NCBI GenBank assembly: GCA_033764265.1
Contig: JANRJB010000150.1
Coordinates: forward strand, 1 to 36,967
DNA: 36,967 bases
Direction of reading: 5' to 3'
DNA from: VGEM01 sp033764265
Lineage (GTDB): Bacteria > Pseudomonadota > Alphaproteobacteria > Rhodospirillales > Rhodospirillaceae
A program made the translations under genes and the position numbers. The notes under the pieces are model-generated. The model ran no database searches, was not told where the DNA came from, and saw only the letters and a program-made list of their open reading frames with translations. Numbering within the stretch: position 1 is the first letter of the stretch; every line of letters begins with the position of its first letter. Shown piece by piece: positions 23,505-31,172 of this stretch.

Positions 23505-23887
23505 TGGCCCATATCCTCCTGGTCGAGGACTCGCCCGAAGTCAGCATGTCGGTGCGTGAGATTCTGCTGTCCGCCGGCCACACGGTCGAAGAGGCGCCCA
23601 ACGGCAACATGGCCCTGGCCGCGCTCGGCGGGCGCCGGTTCGACCTGGTCATCAGCGACATCTGGATGCCGGAAATGGACGGCATCGCGCTGCTGAAACA
23701 GATCCGCGGGTCCGGCAACACGGTTCCGGTGGTGGTGATTTCGGGCGGCGCGCCCAATGCGCCGTTGACCTACACCGCGCCGCTGGCCTCCACCTTCGGG
23801 GCCAACGTGGTGGTCTACAAGCCGTTCGAGAAGGAAGAACTGCTCAAGGCGGTGTCGGACTCGCTGCCAAAATCCGGCCGGTCCTGA
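23504..23887 (+). CDS. Single-domain response regulator (receiver only)
   Basis: A 127-residue receiver domain with no output domain. Acidic pocket residues are in LLVEDS (Glu8, Asp9), the phosphoacceptor is Asp52 (VISDIWMPEMDG), the switch Ser is at 80 (VVVISGG) and the Lys at 106 (VVYKPF). Its ATG shares a base with the kinase stop (TGATG) and has GGAGGGG upstream, so it is co-translated with the kinase and most likely its phosphorylation partner. Being output-free, it probably works by protein contact or as a phosphorelay intermediate. Confidence 0.93.
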   Translation: MAHILLVEDSPEVSMSVREILLSAGHTVEEAPNGNMALAALGGRRFDLVISDIWMPEMDGIALLKQIRGSGNTVPVVVISGGAPNAPLTYTAPLASTFGANVVVYKPFEKEELLKAVSDSLPKSGRS

Positions 23888-23899
23888 ACCGATCGGGCC

Positions 23900-24325
23900 T
23901 CACGCCCGGATCAGCTGGCGCAACACCTTTTCCATGCTTTCGGCCAGCGCCCAGCGCTCGGGCTCGGTCAGCGTTTCCAGCGCGCGGCTGAGTTCGGCCA
24001 GCGGATCGGAGCGTAACAGCGCCATGCCCTCGTCGGTCAGGGCCAGTCGATGCACCCGCCGGTCAAGCTTGTCGGCGATGCGGCGCAAGTAGCCTTTGCG
24101 CACCAAGGCGGCGATGGTCTGCGATGCGGTGCCCTTGGTGGTGCCCTGGAACTGCGCGAAGCCGGTGACCGTGCGCCGCTCGATGGTCGCTTCGTCGAAA
24201 TAGCGCAGCGCGGCCCACTGCGCCGGATTAAGGCCGGGCGTGTAACCCAGGTTATAGGCGGCCTTGCCCACTTGTTCGATCAATCGGGCAAGCCCGTGGG
24301 TGGCGGGTTTGGGATCGGTACGCAC
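23900..24325 (-). CDS. MarR-family transcriptional regulator
   Basis: A 141-residue winged helix-turn-helix protein. The core runs from LNPAQWAALRYFDEA through GTTKGTASQTIAALVRKGYLRRIADKLDRRVHRLALTDEG, with the wing residues DKLDRR. The N-terminal helix LARLIEQVGKAAYN and the C-terminal helices supply dimerisation. GTG at 24325 gives the normal MarR length and is preceded by a plausible promoter; an ATG at 24481 would add 52 residues of poor composition crossing that promoter. It is divergent from pyrD over 222 bp and convergent with the response regulator gene. Ligand and targets are unknown; self-control is likely, given the palindrome near its transcription start. Confidence 0.85.
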   Translation of the reverse strand: MRTDPKPATHGLARLIEQVGKAAYNLGYTPGLNPAQWAALRYFDEATIERRTVTGFAQFQGTTKGTASQTIAALVRKGYLRRIADKLDRRVHRLALTDEGMALLRSDPLAELSRALETLTEPERWALAESMEKVLRQLIRA

Positions 24326-24359
24326 AGGCCGGATGCTTAAAACCTGAGTCAGCGGGATC

Positions 24360-24400
24360 GAACGTTCAGCTAATCTAGGGGATCGGTTCCGGACAACCAA
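24360..24400 (-). promoter_or_regulatory. Candidate marR promoter and operator palindrome
   Basis: On the minus strand, TTGGTT (24400-24395) and TAGATT (24377-24372) are spaced by exactly 17 bp, a fair sigma-70 pair. The expected start of transcription, near 24365, falls inside the perfect 8-bp palindrome GAACGTTC (24360-24367), a good place for an autorepressor. Confidence 0.45.
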
Positions 24401-24420
24401 GGGGTTATTGCGGCGGCGTA

Positions 24421-24449
24421 TTGACGGTGCGCGCGGCAGTGGACATAGG
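24421..24449 (+). promoter_or_regulatory. Candidate pyrD promoter
   Basis: TTGACG (24421-24426) and CATAGG (24444-24449) are separated by 17 bp on the plus strand. The -35 is good, the -10 weak. It would leave a leader of about 90 nt before pyrD. Confidence 0.35.
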
Positions 24450-24547
24450 TTGCCGAGGTCCTCGGTCGGCCCGCAATTCAACCGTACGGGGGCCGGCTTG
24501 CGAGCAAGTTCCCGCTGCGATTTCGCCGTTCAGTCCCGGACGTCCTT

Positions 24548-25615
24548 GTGCCCGACCTTTATCGCATCGCGTGGCCGCTGGTGTCGCTGCTCGAGCCCGA
24601 GACCGGGCATCGCGCCGCGCTGGCGGTGCTGAAGGCCGGCGTCGGATCGGGCCTGTTCGCCGACCGTTTCGAGCACCCGTCACTCGAAACCACTGTGTTC
24701 GGCCGCCGCTTCGCCAACCCGATCGGCCTGGCGGCGGGGTTCGACAAGCACGCCGAAGTCATCGCGCCATGCCTGGCGCTGGGCTTCGGGTTCGTCGAGC
24801 TGGGCGGCGTGACGCCGCAGCCGCAGACGGGCAACCCGCGCCCACGCCTGTTCCGCCTGACCGAGGACGAGGCGATCATCAACCGCATGGGCTTCAACAG
24901 CGACGGCCTCGCGGCGTTCGCGCGGCGCCTGGCGGCGTGGCGGGCCGGCGGCGGCGCGGGGGTTGTCGCCGTCAACCTGGGCAAGAACAAGACCTCCGAC
25001 GACGCGGCGGCGGATTATGCCGCCGGCGTCGGGGCGCTGGCGCATCTGGCGGACCTCGTGGTGATCAATGTCTCCTCGCCCAACACGCCCGGCCTGCGGG
25101 CGCTGCAATCGGTGGCGCCGCTGATTGCGATCATCCGGGCGGCCCAAGCCTCGCGGCCGGCGACCGCGTCCCATGTGCCGCTGTTGCTGAAGATCGCCCC
25201 CGACCTGACCGACGACGACGTGGCCGACCTGTGCCGGGTGGCGCTGGACGAGCGCATCGACGGCCTGGTGGTCAGCAACACCACGACCGCCCGGCCGGCG
25301 GCCCTGCGTTCGATCCACCGCAACGAGACCGGGGGCTTAAGCGGCCGGCCGCTGTTCGCGCCATCGACCGCGCTGCTGGCCCGCGTGTTCGCGGCGACCG
25401 GCGGGCGTCTGCCGCTGATCGGCGTCGGCGGGGTCGGTTCCGGCGCGGACGCGTACGCGAAAATCCGCGCCGGCGCGTCGCTGGTCCAGCTTTACTCGGC
25501 GCTGGTGTTCCACGGTCCGGCGCTGGTCGGCCGCATCAAGCGCGAACTGGCCGCGCTCCTGGCCCGCGACGGCTTCGCGCACGTCGCCGATGCGGTCGGC
25601 ACGGCCAAAGCCTAG
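24548..25615 (+). CDS. pyrD: Dihydroorotate dehydrogenase (quinone), class 2
   Basis: A 355-residue FMN enzyme that oxidises dihydroorotate to orotate in pyrimidine synthesis, passing electrons to the quinone pool at the inner membrane. The N-terminal helix pair (LYRIAWPLVSLLEPETGHRAAL) is the class 2 membrane-association region. FMN and substrate motifs are NPIGLAAGFDKHAE, ELGGVTPQPQTGNPRPRLFR, INRMGFNSDG, NLGKNKTS, and INVSSPNTPGLRALQ with the class 2 catalytic Ser. LIGVGGVGSGADAYAKIRAGA closes the barrel. GTG 24548 is the start; length agrees with the family. The HAD gene follows 11 bp later, so they are probably co-transcribed. Confidence 0.97.
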   Translation: MPDLYRIAWPLVSLLEPETGHRAALAVLKAGVGSGLFADRFEHPSLETTVFGRRFANPIGLAAGFDKHAEVIAPCLALGFGFVELGGVTPQPQTGNPRPRLFRLTEDEAIINRMGFNSDGLAAFARRLAAWRAGGGAGVVAVNLGKNKTSDDAAADYAAGVGALAHLADLVVINVSSPNTPGLRALQSVAPLIAIIRAAQASRPATASHVPLLLKIAPDLTDDDVADLCRVALDERIDGLVVSNTTTARPAALRSIHRNETGGLSGRPLFAPSTALLARVFAATGGRLPLIGVGGVGSGADAYAKIRAGASLVQLYSALVFHGPALVGRIKRELAALLARDGFAHVADAVGTAKA

Positions 25616-25626
25616 GTGTTCAATCC

Positions 25627-26490
25627 ATGCGGTTCCTGAAATCCTTGCGCGAGATCGCCGATCGCTACGACGGATTCATCCTCGACCTGTGGGGCCTGAT
25701 CCACGACGGCGAAACGCCCTATCCGCCGGCCGCGGCGACGCTGGCGGCGCTGCGCGACGCCGGCAAGACGACGCTGCTGTTGTCCAACGCGCCGCGGCGC
25801 GCCTATGCGCTGATCGAGGCGATGAACCGCATGGGCCTGGCGCGCGACCTGTACGGCCAGGTGCTGTCCTCGGGCGAGGCGACGCACGAGGCACTCAAGC
25901 GCCGCGCCGACCCGTTTTTCGCCGCGCTCGGCGCCCGCGTCTATCACCTGGGGCCCGCGCGCGACCGCAGCGTGTTCGACGACACCGGTCTCGAGATCGT
26001 GCCCGATCTGGCCGCCGCGCAGTTCGTGGTCAACACCGGTCCGGTGTCGCTGGACGACACGGTGGCCGATTACCAGCCCGTGCTCGGCGCGGCGCGCGCG
26101 GCGAACCTGCCGATGGTCTGCGCCAATCCCGACCACGTCGTCATCCGCGGCGGCAAACCCATCGTCTGCGCCGGTGCGCTGGCCGCGCGCTACGAATCAA
26201 TGGGCGGTTCCGTCGCCTGGCTCGGCAAGCCCGACCCCAAGATCTATCGCCTGGCGGTGTCGATGCTGGGCGCCGATCCCAAACGCATCGCGGTGGTCGG
26301 CGACGCGCTCGAAACCGACGTCAAGGGCGCCCATGCCGCGGGCCTCGACGCCGTGTGGTGCACCGGCGGCATCCATGCCGAAGCGCTGGGCGTCAGCTAC
26401 GGGGTCGCCGCCGATCCGCGCCGGGCCCATGATCTGGCCAAGGACTTCGGCCATGTTCCGGCCGCGGCCATTCCGGGCTTCATCTGGTGA
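25627..26490 (+). CDS. HAD superfamily class IIA hydrolase (TIGR01459-type)
   Basis: A 287-residue phosphatase-fold protein. Motif I is FILDLWGLIHDG (nucleophile Asp20; the second Asp of DxD is replaced by Trp-Gly as is usual in this alphaproteobacterial subfamily), motif II LLLSNAPRRA, motif III GKPDPKIY, and motif IV VVGDALETDVKGA. Class IIA caps lie between motifs II and III. Such proteins dephosphorylate small sugar or nucleotide phosphates; substrate unknown. It sits 11 bp after pyrD and ends in a short hairpin shared with the convergent nadK. Confidence 0.92.
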   Translation: MRFLKSLREIADRYDGFILDLWGLIHDGETPYPPAAATLAALRDAGKTTLLLSNAPRRAYALIEAMNRMGLARDLYGQVLSSGEATHEALKRRADPFFAALGARVYHLGPARDRSVFDDTGLEIVPDLAAAQFVVNTGPVSLDDTVADYQPVLGAARAANLPMVCANPDHVVIRGGKPIVCAGALAARYESMGGSVAWLGKPDPKIYRLAVSMLGADPKRIAVVGDALETDVKGAHAAGLDAVWCTGGIHAEALGVSYGVAADPRRAHDLAKDFGHVPAAAIPGFIW

Positions 26491-26503
26491 GGCGCACGCC
26501 TTA
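26488..26503. terminator. Shared mini-hairpin between convergent stop codons
   Basis: TGAGGCGCACGCCTTA starts with the TGA of the HAD gene and ends with the complement of the TAA of nadK. The arms pair over seven positions with one G-T wobble. It is the only structure in the 10-bp gap; without a T-run it is at best a weak terminator. Confidence 0.4.
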
Positions 26504-27268
26504 CGGCATGAACTGCTCGGTCAGGATGCGTTCTTCCAGGTTGTGCTCGGGGTCGAACAAGAGGCGGATCAGCGTCGAGCGGTCCTGGCGCACTTCCACG
26601 CTCAGCACGTCGCGCACCTCGCTGCGGTCGGCCACCGCGCTGACCGGGCGCTTGTCGGGCTCCAGGATGTCGAACGTGACCACCGCGCCATAGGGCAACA
26701 GCGCGCCGCGCCAGCGCCGCGGGCGGAAGGCGCTGATTGGTGTCAGCGCCAGGACGTTGGCATCCAGCGGCAATAGCGGGCCGTGCACCGACAGGTTATA
26801 GGCCGTGCTGCCGGCCGGCGTGCACACCAGCGCGCCGTCGCAGATCAGCTCGGGCATGCGCTCTCTGCCGTCGACGGCGATGCGCAGCTTGGCGGCCTGA
26901 CGGGTCTGACGCAGCATCGAGACTTCGTTGATCGCCAGCGCCTGGGTGGATTGGCCGCGCGCGTCGCGCGCGGTCATGCGCAGCGGATACAGCGCAAATT
27001 CCTGCGCGCGCGCCAGCCGTTCGGGCAGCGCTTCCTCGTCGTAGCGGTTCATCAGAAAGCCGACGGTGCCGCGATGCATGCCGAAGATCGGCCGTTCGCA
27101 CGCCATCCAGTCGTGCAGCGCATCCAGCATGAAGCCGTCGCCGCCCAGCGCCACGATCACGTCGGCTTTGTCGGGCCGGCAGTTGCCGTACCGCGCGCTC
27201 AGGGTGTCAAGCGCCTCCTGCGCCGCCGGGGCGTCCGCCGCGACGAAGGCGATGTTCTGGGCGGGCAT
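26501..27268 (-). CDS. nadK: NAD kinase
   Basis: A 255-residue enzyme that makes NADP from NAD and ATP. The diagnostic GGDG is at 42-45 (ALGGDGFMLDAL), followed by FGMHRGTVGFLMN, ALAINEVSMLRQ (NE/D motif) and CTPAGSTAYNLSVHGPLL. Length agrees with the short alphaproteobacterial NAD kinases. I choose ATG 27268 (MPAQNIAFVA), where the Rossmann-like first strand begins; a start at 27334 adds 22 residues with no family support. It is on the same strand as moaA, 85 bp downstream of it. Confidence 0.95.
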   Translation of the reverse strand: MPAQNIAFVAADAPAAQEALDTLSARYGNCRPDKADVIVALGGDGFMLDALHDWMACERPIFGMHRGTVGFLMNRYDEEALPERLARAQEFALYPLRMTARDARGQSTQALAINEVSMLRQTRQAAKLRIAVDGRERMPELICDGALVCTPAGSTAYNLSVHGPLLPLDANVLALTPISAFRPRRWRGALLPYGAVVTFDILEPDKRPVSAVADRSEVRDVLSVEVRQDRSTLIRLLFDPEHNLEERILTEQFMP

Positions 27269-27353
27269 GGGCTGCACCGGCTGATGGCGGGACTGGACCG
27301 GCAGTGTGGTAACCAGCGCCGCGCGCCCGGTCAATCGCCGGAACGGCCGCGGC

Positions 27354-28343
27354 TCAGCCGCCGGTCACGCTCATGTGCCGGCCGATCGATGGCCGGTTGC
27401 GGCGGCGGTCGATGACGAAATCATGACCCTTGGGCTTGCGCGCGATGGCGTCGCGGATCGCCGCGGTCAGCGCCTCGTTGCCCTCGCTGCGGCGCAAGGG
27501 CGTGCGCAGATCGGCGGCGTCTTCCTGGCCCAGGCACATGTACAGCGTGCCGGTGCAGGTCAGCCGCACGCGGTTGCAGGATTCGCAGAAATTGTGGGTC
27601 AGCGGCGTGATGAACCCGACGCGCCCACCGGTCTCGGCGCAGCGCGTGTAGCGCGCCGGGCCGCCGGTGGTGTCGGCGATCGACTCCAGCGTGAAACGCT
27701 GGCCCAGCCGCGCCCGCACCAACGACAGCGGCAGGTACTGCGCGGTGCGGTCGCCGTCGATGTCGCCCATCGGCATGGTTTCGATGAACACGATGTCGAA
27801 GCCCTCGCGGCCGCACCAGTCGACCATGTCGGCCAGTTCATCCTCGTTGACGCCGCGCAGCGCCACCACGTTGATCTTGATCTTCAGCCCGGCGGCCTTG
27901 GCCGCGGCGATGCCGTCCATCACCCGGGCGTGGTCGCCCCAGCGGGTCACGGCGCGGAAGCGGCCCGCGTCGAGACTGTCGAGCGAGACGTTGACGCGCC
28001 GCACCCCGGCCTTCACCAGCGGTTCGGCGAATTTCGCAAGCTGGGTGCCGTTGGTGGTGAGGGTCAGTTCCGACAGCGCGCCGGTTTTCAGGTGGCGGCC
28101 CAGGCTTTCGAACAGGGTGATCACGTCGCGGCGCACCAGCGGTTCGCCGCCGGTGATGCGCAGCTTGCGCACGCCGAGGTCGACGAACGCCGAGCAGACC
28201 CTATCCAGTTCCTCCAGCGTCAGCAGCTCGGCCTTGGGCACGAAGGTCATGTCCTCGGCCATGCAATAGACGCAGCGCAGGTCGCACCGGTCGGTGACCG
28301 AGACGCGCAGGTACGAAATGGAGCGGCCGAAGGGGTCGATCAT
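27354..28343 (-). CDS. moaA: GTP 3',8-cyclase MoaA (molybdenum cofactor synthesis)
   Basis: A 329-residue radical SAM enzyme that, together with MoaC, converts GTP to cyclic pyranopterin monophosphate. The N-terminal [4Fe-4S] motif is CDLRCVYC (Cys 20, 24, 27); LRITGGEPLVRRD is the SAM strand. The C-terminal cluster ligands are in CESCNRVRLTCTG. The chain ends in Gly-Gly, needed for catalysis. The length and both clusters are complete, so it should be active. Other moa genes are not in the window. Confidence 0.97.
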   Translation of the reverse strand: MIDPFGRSISYLRVSVTDRCDLRCVYCMAEDMTFVPKAELLTLEELDRVCSAFVDLGVRKLRITGGEPLVRRDVITLFESLGRHLKTGALSELTLTTNGTQLAKFAEPLVKAGVRRVNVSLDSLDAGRFRAVTRWGDHARVMDGIAAAKAAGLKIKINVVALRGVNEDELADMVDWCGREGFDIVFIETMPMGDIDGDRTAQYLPLSLVRARLGQRFTLESIADTTGGPARYTRCAETGGRVGFITPLTHNFCESCNRVRLTCTGTLYMCLGQEDAADLRTPLRRSEGNEALTAAIRDAIARKPKGHDFVIDRRRNRPSIGRHMSVTGG

Positions 28344-28398
28344 GCTGCCGTTATATCGTGCTTTGGCCGGGCGGGCAAAGCGCGGGAACGCCCCATTT

Positions 28399-28605
28399 TC
28401 ATGGCTCGGTGGCGCCCGGGTCGGCGACCGCGACCAGGGCGGCGTGCACGGCGATCAAGGTGCGCTTGCCGGCGTGCTCGAAGTTGACCGTGATGCGCCC
28501 GGCCGCGGCCGACTGAACCTGACCCACGCCCCAGTCCGGCTGGTCGGTCAGTCGCACCCAGTCTCCGGGCGTGAACGGGCTGGGTTCGCGATTCGCTTCA
28601 CGCAT
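28399..28605 (-). CDS. DUF3553 family protein
   Basis: A 68-residue protein with FTPGDWVRLTDQPDWGVGQVQSAAAGRITVNFEHAGKR, the DUF3553 signature, a small SH3-like beta-barrel found in alphaproteobacteria. Related folds occur in UvrD/PcrA C-termini and CarD-like RNA polymerase contact domains, so a nucleic-acid or polymerase contact is possible but not shown. A good Shine-Dalgarno (TAGGAG) precedes ATG 28605, with TACAAT as a possible -10 close upstream. Confidence 0.9.
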   Translation of the reverse strand: MREANREPSPFTPGDWVRLTDQPDWGVGQVQSAAAGRITVNFEHAGKRTLIAVHAALVAVADPGATEP

Positions 28606-28685
28606 GGCGCGGTGCTCCTACCCTGATATTGTAGCGCAGCCGCGCCGCGGGGCGCGCGCGGCATTACTGAGGGGCGCGCCATCGC

Positions 28686-29402
28686 ATGGCCGATCACGTG
28701 CAACTTGCGCAATTGATCGCGACGCGGCTGTGCCACGATCTGGCCGGCCCGGTCGGCGCGGTCGCGGCCGGCGTCGAGCTGATCGGCGACGACCCCGCCG
28801 CGGTCGACGCCGAGACGCTGGCCCTGATCGGCAACAGTTCGGCCGCGGCCTCGCGCAAGCTCAAGTTCCTGCGCACGGCCTTCGGCACGCCGGCCAGCGC
28901 ATCGCCGGCGGCTCTGGGCGAAGCCCATGCGACCGTCGCGGGCTACCTGACCGCGACCGCGGGGCCGGGCGGCCCGCCCGAGCTCAACTGGCCGTCGCGC
29001 GCCGACCTGTCCGCGGCGCAGGACCGCATCGGCCCCGGCATGCTGCAAGTTCTGTTCAACCTGCTCATTCTGGCCCTGGAAAGCGTGCCGCGCTGCCATC
29101 GGCTGAGTGTCGAGGTCGACGCCCAAACGCCGCGACTGCGGGTCGCGGCTTCGTCGACGGCCAGCCGCGACGTGCCCGACCGAGCCGGGGCACCGCGCAG
29201 CGACATCGCCGCGGTGGTGGCCACGCCCGACGCCGCGCTGCCGTCGGCGCGCACCGCCCAGGCTCTGTACGCGGTGGCCGCGGCGCGCGCCCTGGGCGGT
29301 CGGCTTGCGCTGGCCCCCGCCGATGGCGGACTGGCCGCCGAATTCGCCCCGGACCTCGCCGCGGGGGCCGGCTCCGGCATAGCCCTCAAAAGTGGCGGAT
29401 AA
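28686..29402 (+). CDS. chpT: Histidine phosphotransferase ChpT
   Basis: A 238-residue dimeric phosphotransferase that passes phosphate from CckA to CtrA and CpdR, controlling the alphaproteobacterial cell cycle and motility. The phospho-His is at 17 in ATRLCHDLAGPVGAV, the characteristic ChpT box. FNLLILALESVPR corresponds to the degenerate ATPase-like domain, which lacks ATP-binding motifs as expected. CtrA, its usual partner, is encoded 5.2 kb away in this window; CckA and CpdR are not seen. No strong Shine-Dalgarno is visible at ATG 28686. Confidence 0.93.
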   Translation: MADHVQLAQLIATRLCHDLAGPVGAVAAGVELIGDDPAAVDAETLALIGNSSAAASRKLKFLRTAFGTPASASPAALGEAHATVAGYLTATAGPGGPPELNWPSRADLSAAQDRIGPGMLQVLFNLLILALESVPRCHRLSVEVDAQTPRLRVAASSTASRDVPDRAGAPRSDIAAVVATPDAALPSARTAQALYAVAAARALGGRLALAPADGGLAAEFAPDLAAGAGSGIALKSGG

Positions 29403-29434
29403 ATCATCAGCACACCTACCATAGGTTGATGATT
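29402..29434. repeat. Bulged hairpin directly after chpT
   Basis: Arms AATCATCA (29402-29409) and TGATGATT (29427-29434) enclose a second stem ACCTA / TAGGT with a CCA loop. GCAC (29410-29413) is bulged on the left side. It starts in the chpT stop codon. No T-run follows, so it may stabilise the chpT 3' end or act as an operator for cheY. Confidence 0.5.
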
Positions 29435-29454
29435 CCCGGTGATTGATCCGCAGT

Positions 29455-29474
29455 GGCAAGGTCGATACCTTGCC
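29455..29474. repeat. Perfect hairpin upstream of cheY
   Basis: GGCAAGGTCGATACCTTGCC has perfect 8-bp arms around CGAT. It lies 50 bp before the cheY start and would form a stable stem in the mRNA leader, or serve as an operator. Confidence 0.5.
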
Positions 29475-29523
29475 CCGACTCTCCGCGGGTTGCAGAATTT
29501 TCCGCCGGGGCCGAGGGGTTCAG

Positions 29524-29892
29524 ATGAAGAAGTGCCTGATCGTCGATGACTCTCGGATTATCCGCCGGGTTGCGTCGAAGATTTTTCACGACCTCGGGTT
29601 CGAGCCCGAGGAAGCGGAGAACGGCCGCAAGGCGCTCGACGCCTCGCGCATCCGCGTGCCCGAAGTGGCGGTGGTCGACTGGGACATGCCGGTGATGGAC
29701 GGGATGGCGTTCCTGGAAAGTTTCCGCAAGCTGCCCGGCGGCGACAAGGCGAAGGTGATCTTCTGCACGGCCGAGAACGAGGTGCCGAAAATTCAGCAGG
29801 CGCTGGAGGCCGGCGCCGACGAGTACATCATGAAGCCCTTCGACAGCGAGATCGTGCGGTCGAAGCTGGCGATCATCGGGGCAATCGATTGA
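29524..29892 (+). CDS. cheY: CheY-like single-domain response regulator
   Basis: A 122-residue receiver. Acidic pocket Asp8/Asp9 (LIVDDSRIIRRV), phosphoacceptor Asp52 (VVDWDMPVMDG), Thr82 (IFCTAENE) and Lys104 (YIMKPFDSE) are all present. The DWxMPxMDG wording is typical of chemotaxis CheY proteins that switch the flagellar motor. Gene order chpT, cheY, cheR supports a chemotaxis or related role; a DivK- or CpdR-like role is an alternative. GAGGGG precedes ATG 29524. Its stop overlaps a following short ORF (TGATG). Confidence 0.85.
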   Translation: MKKCLIVDDSRIIRRVASKIFHDLGFEPEEAENGRKALDASRIRVPEVAVVDWDMPVMDGMAFLESFRKLPGGDKAKVIFCTAENEVPKIQQALEAGADEYIMKPFDSEIVRSKLAIIGAID

Positions 29893-29993
29893 TGTTTGCG
29901 GCTGATCCGTGGTTCGACCGCGGCGCGCCGCTGTCCGCGGTCGGCGACGCGACCAGCGTCATGCCGGTGCTGTGGGCGCCCCATGCATCCTGA
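29892..29993 (+). CDS. Possible 33-residue protein overlapping cheY and cheR
   Basis: ATG 29892 shares one base with the cheY stop (TGATG), and the frame runs 33 codons to TGA at 29991-29993, eleven bases inside cheR. The predicted peptide begins MFAADPWFDRGAPLSAVGDA. There is no known family. It may be a coupling peptide that carries ribosomes from cheY to the cheR start at 29983, which lacks an obvious Shine-Dalgarno, or simply chance. Confidence 0.35.
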   Translation: MFAADPWFDRGAPLSAVGDATSVMPVLWAPHAS

Positions 29994-30828
29994 CGATTTC
30001 GAGCTGCTGGCGCGCCTGCTCAAAGACCGCTCGGGCATGGTGCTGACGCGCGACAAGGGCTACCTGGTCGAGAACCGGCTGATGCCGCTGGTGCGCCAGC
30101 GGCGCTTCAAGGGCCTGCCCGACCTGGCCGCGGCGCTGCGCTCGGGCGAGGCGGCGCTGACCGAAGCGGTGGTCGACGCCATGATGGTCAAGGACACTGC
30201 GTTTTTCCGCGACTGGAAGCCGTTCGAGCACTTCCGAAAAGTGGTGCTGCCCAACCTGCTGATCGAACGGGCGGCCAAGAAGCACTTCCGCGTGCTGTGC
30301 GCTGGCGTGTCGACCGGTCAGGAAGCCTATTCGCTGGCGATGCTGCTGAAGGACTACGGCAAGCCCCTGTCGGGCTGGAAGGCCGAGGTGGTCGGCGTCG
30401 ACATCGCCGCCAGCGCGATCACGGCGGCGCAGCTGGCGCAGTATTCCCAGTTCGACGTGCAGCGCGGCCTGCCGGTGCGCATCCTGCTCAAGCATTTCAC
30501 CAAGCGCGACGACGTCTGGGCGCTGAACGGCGACATCTCGGGCATGGTCGGGTTCATGAAGTGGAACCTGCTCGACGACCTGTTTCCGCTCGGCCGCTTC
30601 GACGTGATCCTGTGCCGCAACCTGATGATCTACTTCGATCTGCAGACCAAGTTCTCGGTGCTGCAGAAACTGTCGCGCACCGCCGCCGACGACGGCGTGC
30701 TCTACGTCGGCCTGCGCGAACCCTTGTCGGGCGTGTCCAACAGCTTCCGCCCGGTCGATGTCGACCTGGGCGTCTACGCGGTCAACCGCGCCGAACGCAC
30801 CACGGTCAAGTCGCTGGCGACGGCGTGA
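29983..30828 (+). CDS. cheR: Chemotaxis methyltransferase CheR
   Basis: A 281-residue SAM-dependent enzyme that methylates glutamates of chemoreceptors. The N-terminal helical domain (DDFELLARLLKDRSGMVL; RLMPLVRQRRFKGLPDLAAAL) and the MMVKDTAFFRDWKPF linker precede the methyltransferase domain. Its SAM loop is LCAGVSTGQEAYSLAM (Val where most have Cys), followed by VVGVDIAASAITAA and the LCRNLMIYFD motif near the C-terminus. ATG 29983 (MHPDDFELL) fits the family; a longer TTG-initiated form has no similarity. It closes the cheY operon and is followed by a strong bidirectional terminator. Confidence 0.95.
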   Translation: MHPDDFELLARLLKDRSGMVLTRDKGYLVENRLMPLVRQRRFKGLPDLAAALRSGEAALTEAVVDAMMVKDTAFFRDWKPFEHFRKVVLPNLLIERAAKKHFRVLCAGVSTGQEAYSLAMLLKDYGKPLSGWKAEVVGVDIAASAITAAQLAQYSQFDVQRGLPVRILLKHFTKRDDVWALNGDISGMVGFMKWNLLDDLFPLGRFDVILCRNLMIYFDLQTKFSVLQKLSRTAADDGVLYVGLREPLSGVSNSFRPVDVDLGVYAVNRAERTTVKSLATA

Positions 30829-30833
30829 GTCCT

Positions 30834-30868
30834 GGTTGGCCGGCGCGCGCGTGCCGCGCCCGCCAACC
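30834..30868. terminator. Strong bidirectional hairpin between cheR and higA
   Basis: GGTTGGC at 30834-30840 pairs with GCCAACC at 30862-30868, and after one mismatch GGCGCG (30842-30847) pairs with CGCGCC, giving about 14 bp of stem. It sits in the 42-bp gap of two convergent genes, so it can end both transcripts. Confidence 0.6.
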
Positions 30869-30870
30869 CT

Positions 30871-31164
30871 TCAAGCGGCGCGACGCGAAAGCCGCTCCAG
30901 CGATTTGATCGCGCGTCCGGCGCGCTTCTCGGCGACCCGCAAATCGTGGATTTGTTGCAGGTTCAGCCAGAACTGCGCCGACATGCCGAAATAATGCCCC
31001 AGCCGCAGCGCCGTGTCGGCGGTCACCGCGCGGCGGCCCTTCATGATGCCGGTGATGCGGTTGGCCGGCACCTTGATGGCGCGCGCCAATTGCCGCGCCG
31101 ACAAGCCCAGGTCGATCAGAGCGTCAGTGAGATGCTCGCCGGGATGAATGGGGGTGCGGGGCAT
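30871..31164 (-). CDS. higA: HigA-family antitoxin (XRE helix-turn-helix)
   Basis: A 97-residue antitoxin. The N-terminus PIHPGEHLTDALIDLGLSARQLARAIKVPANRITGIMKGRR is the HigA addiction-module signature with the HTH at about 21-45; the C-terminus FWLNLQQIHDLRVAEK is conserved too. It binds its partner toxin and represses the shared promoter. It starts 8 bp after the higB stop, in the toxin-first order typical of hig loci. ATG 31164 fits the family length; a longer start has no support. Confidence 0.94.
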   Translation of the reverse strand: MPRTPIHPGEHLTDALIDLGLSARQLARAIKVPANRITGIMKGRRAVTADTALRLGHYFGMSAQFWLNLQQIHDLRVAEKRAGRAIKSLERLSRRAA

Positions 31165-31172
31165 GTCGGCTC

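Noticed and set aside
29454..29474. Possible sigma-54 promoter (TGGC ... TTGC) upstream of cheY
   Set aside because: The distance between the GG and GC elements is 15 bases rather than 10; the pattern is explained by the perfect hairpin there.
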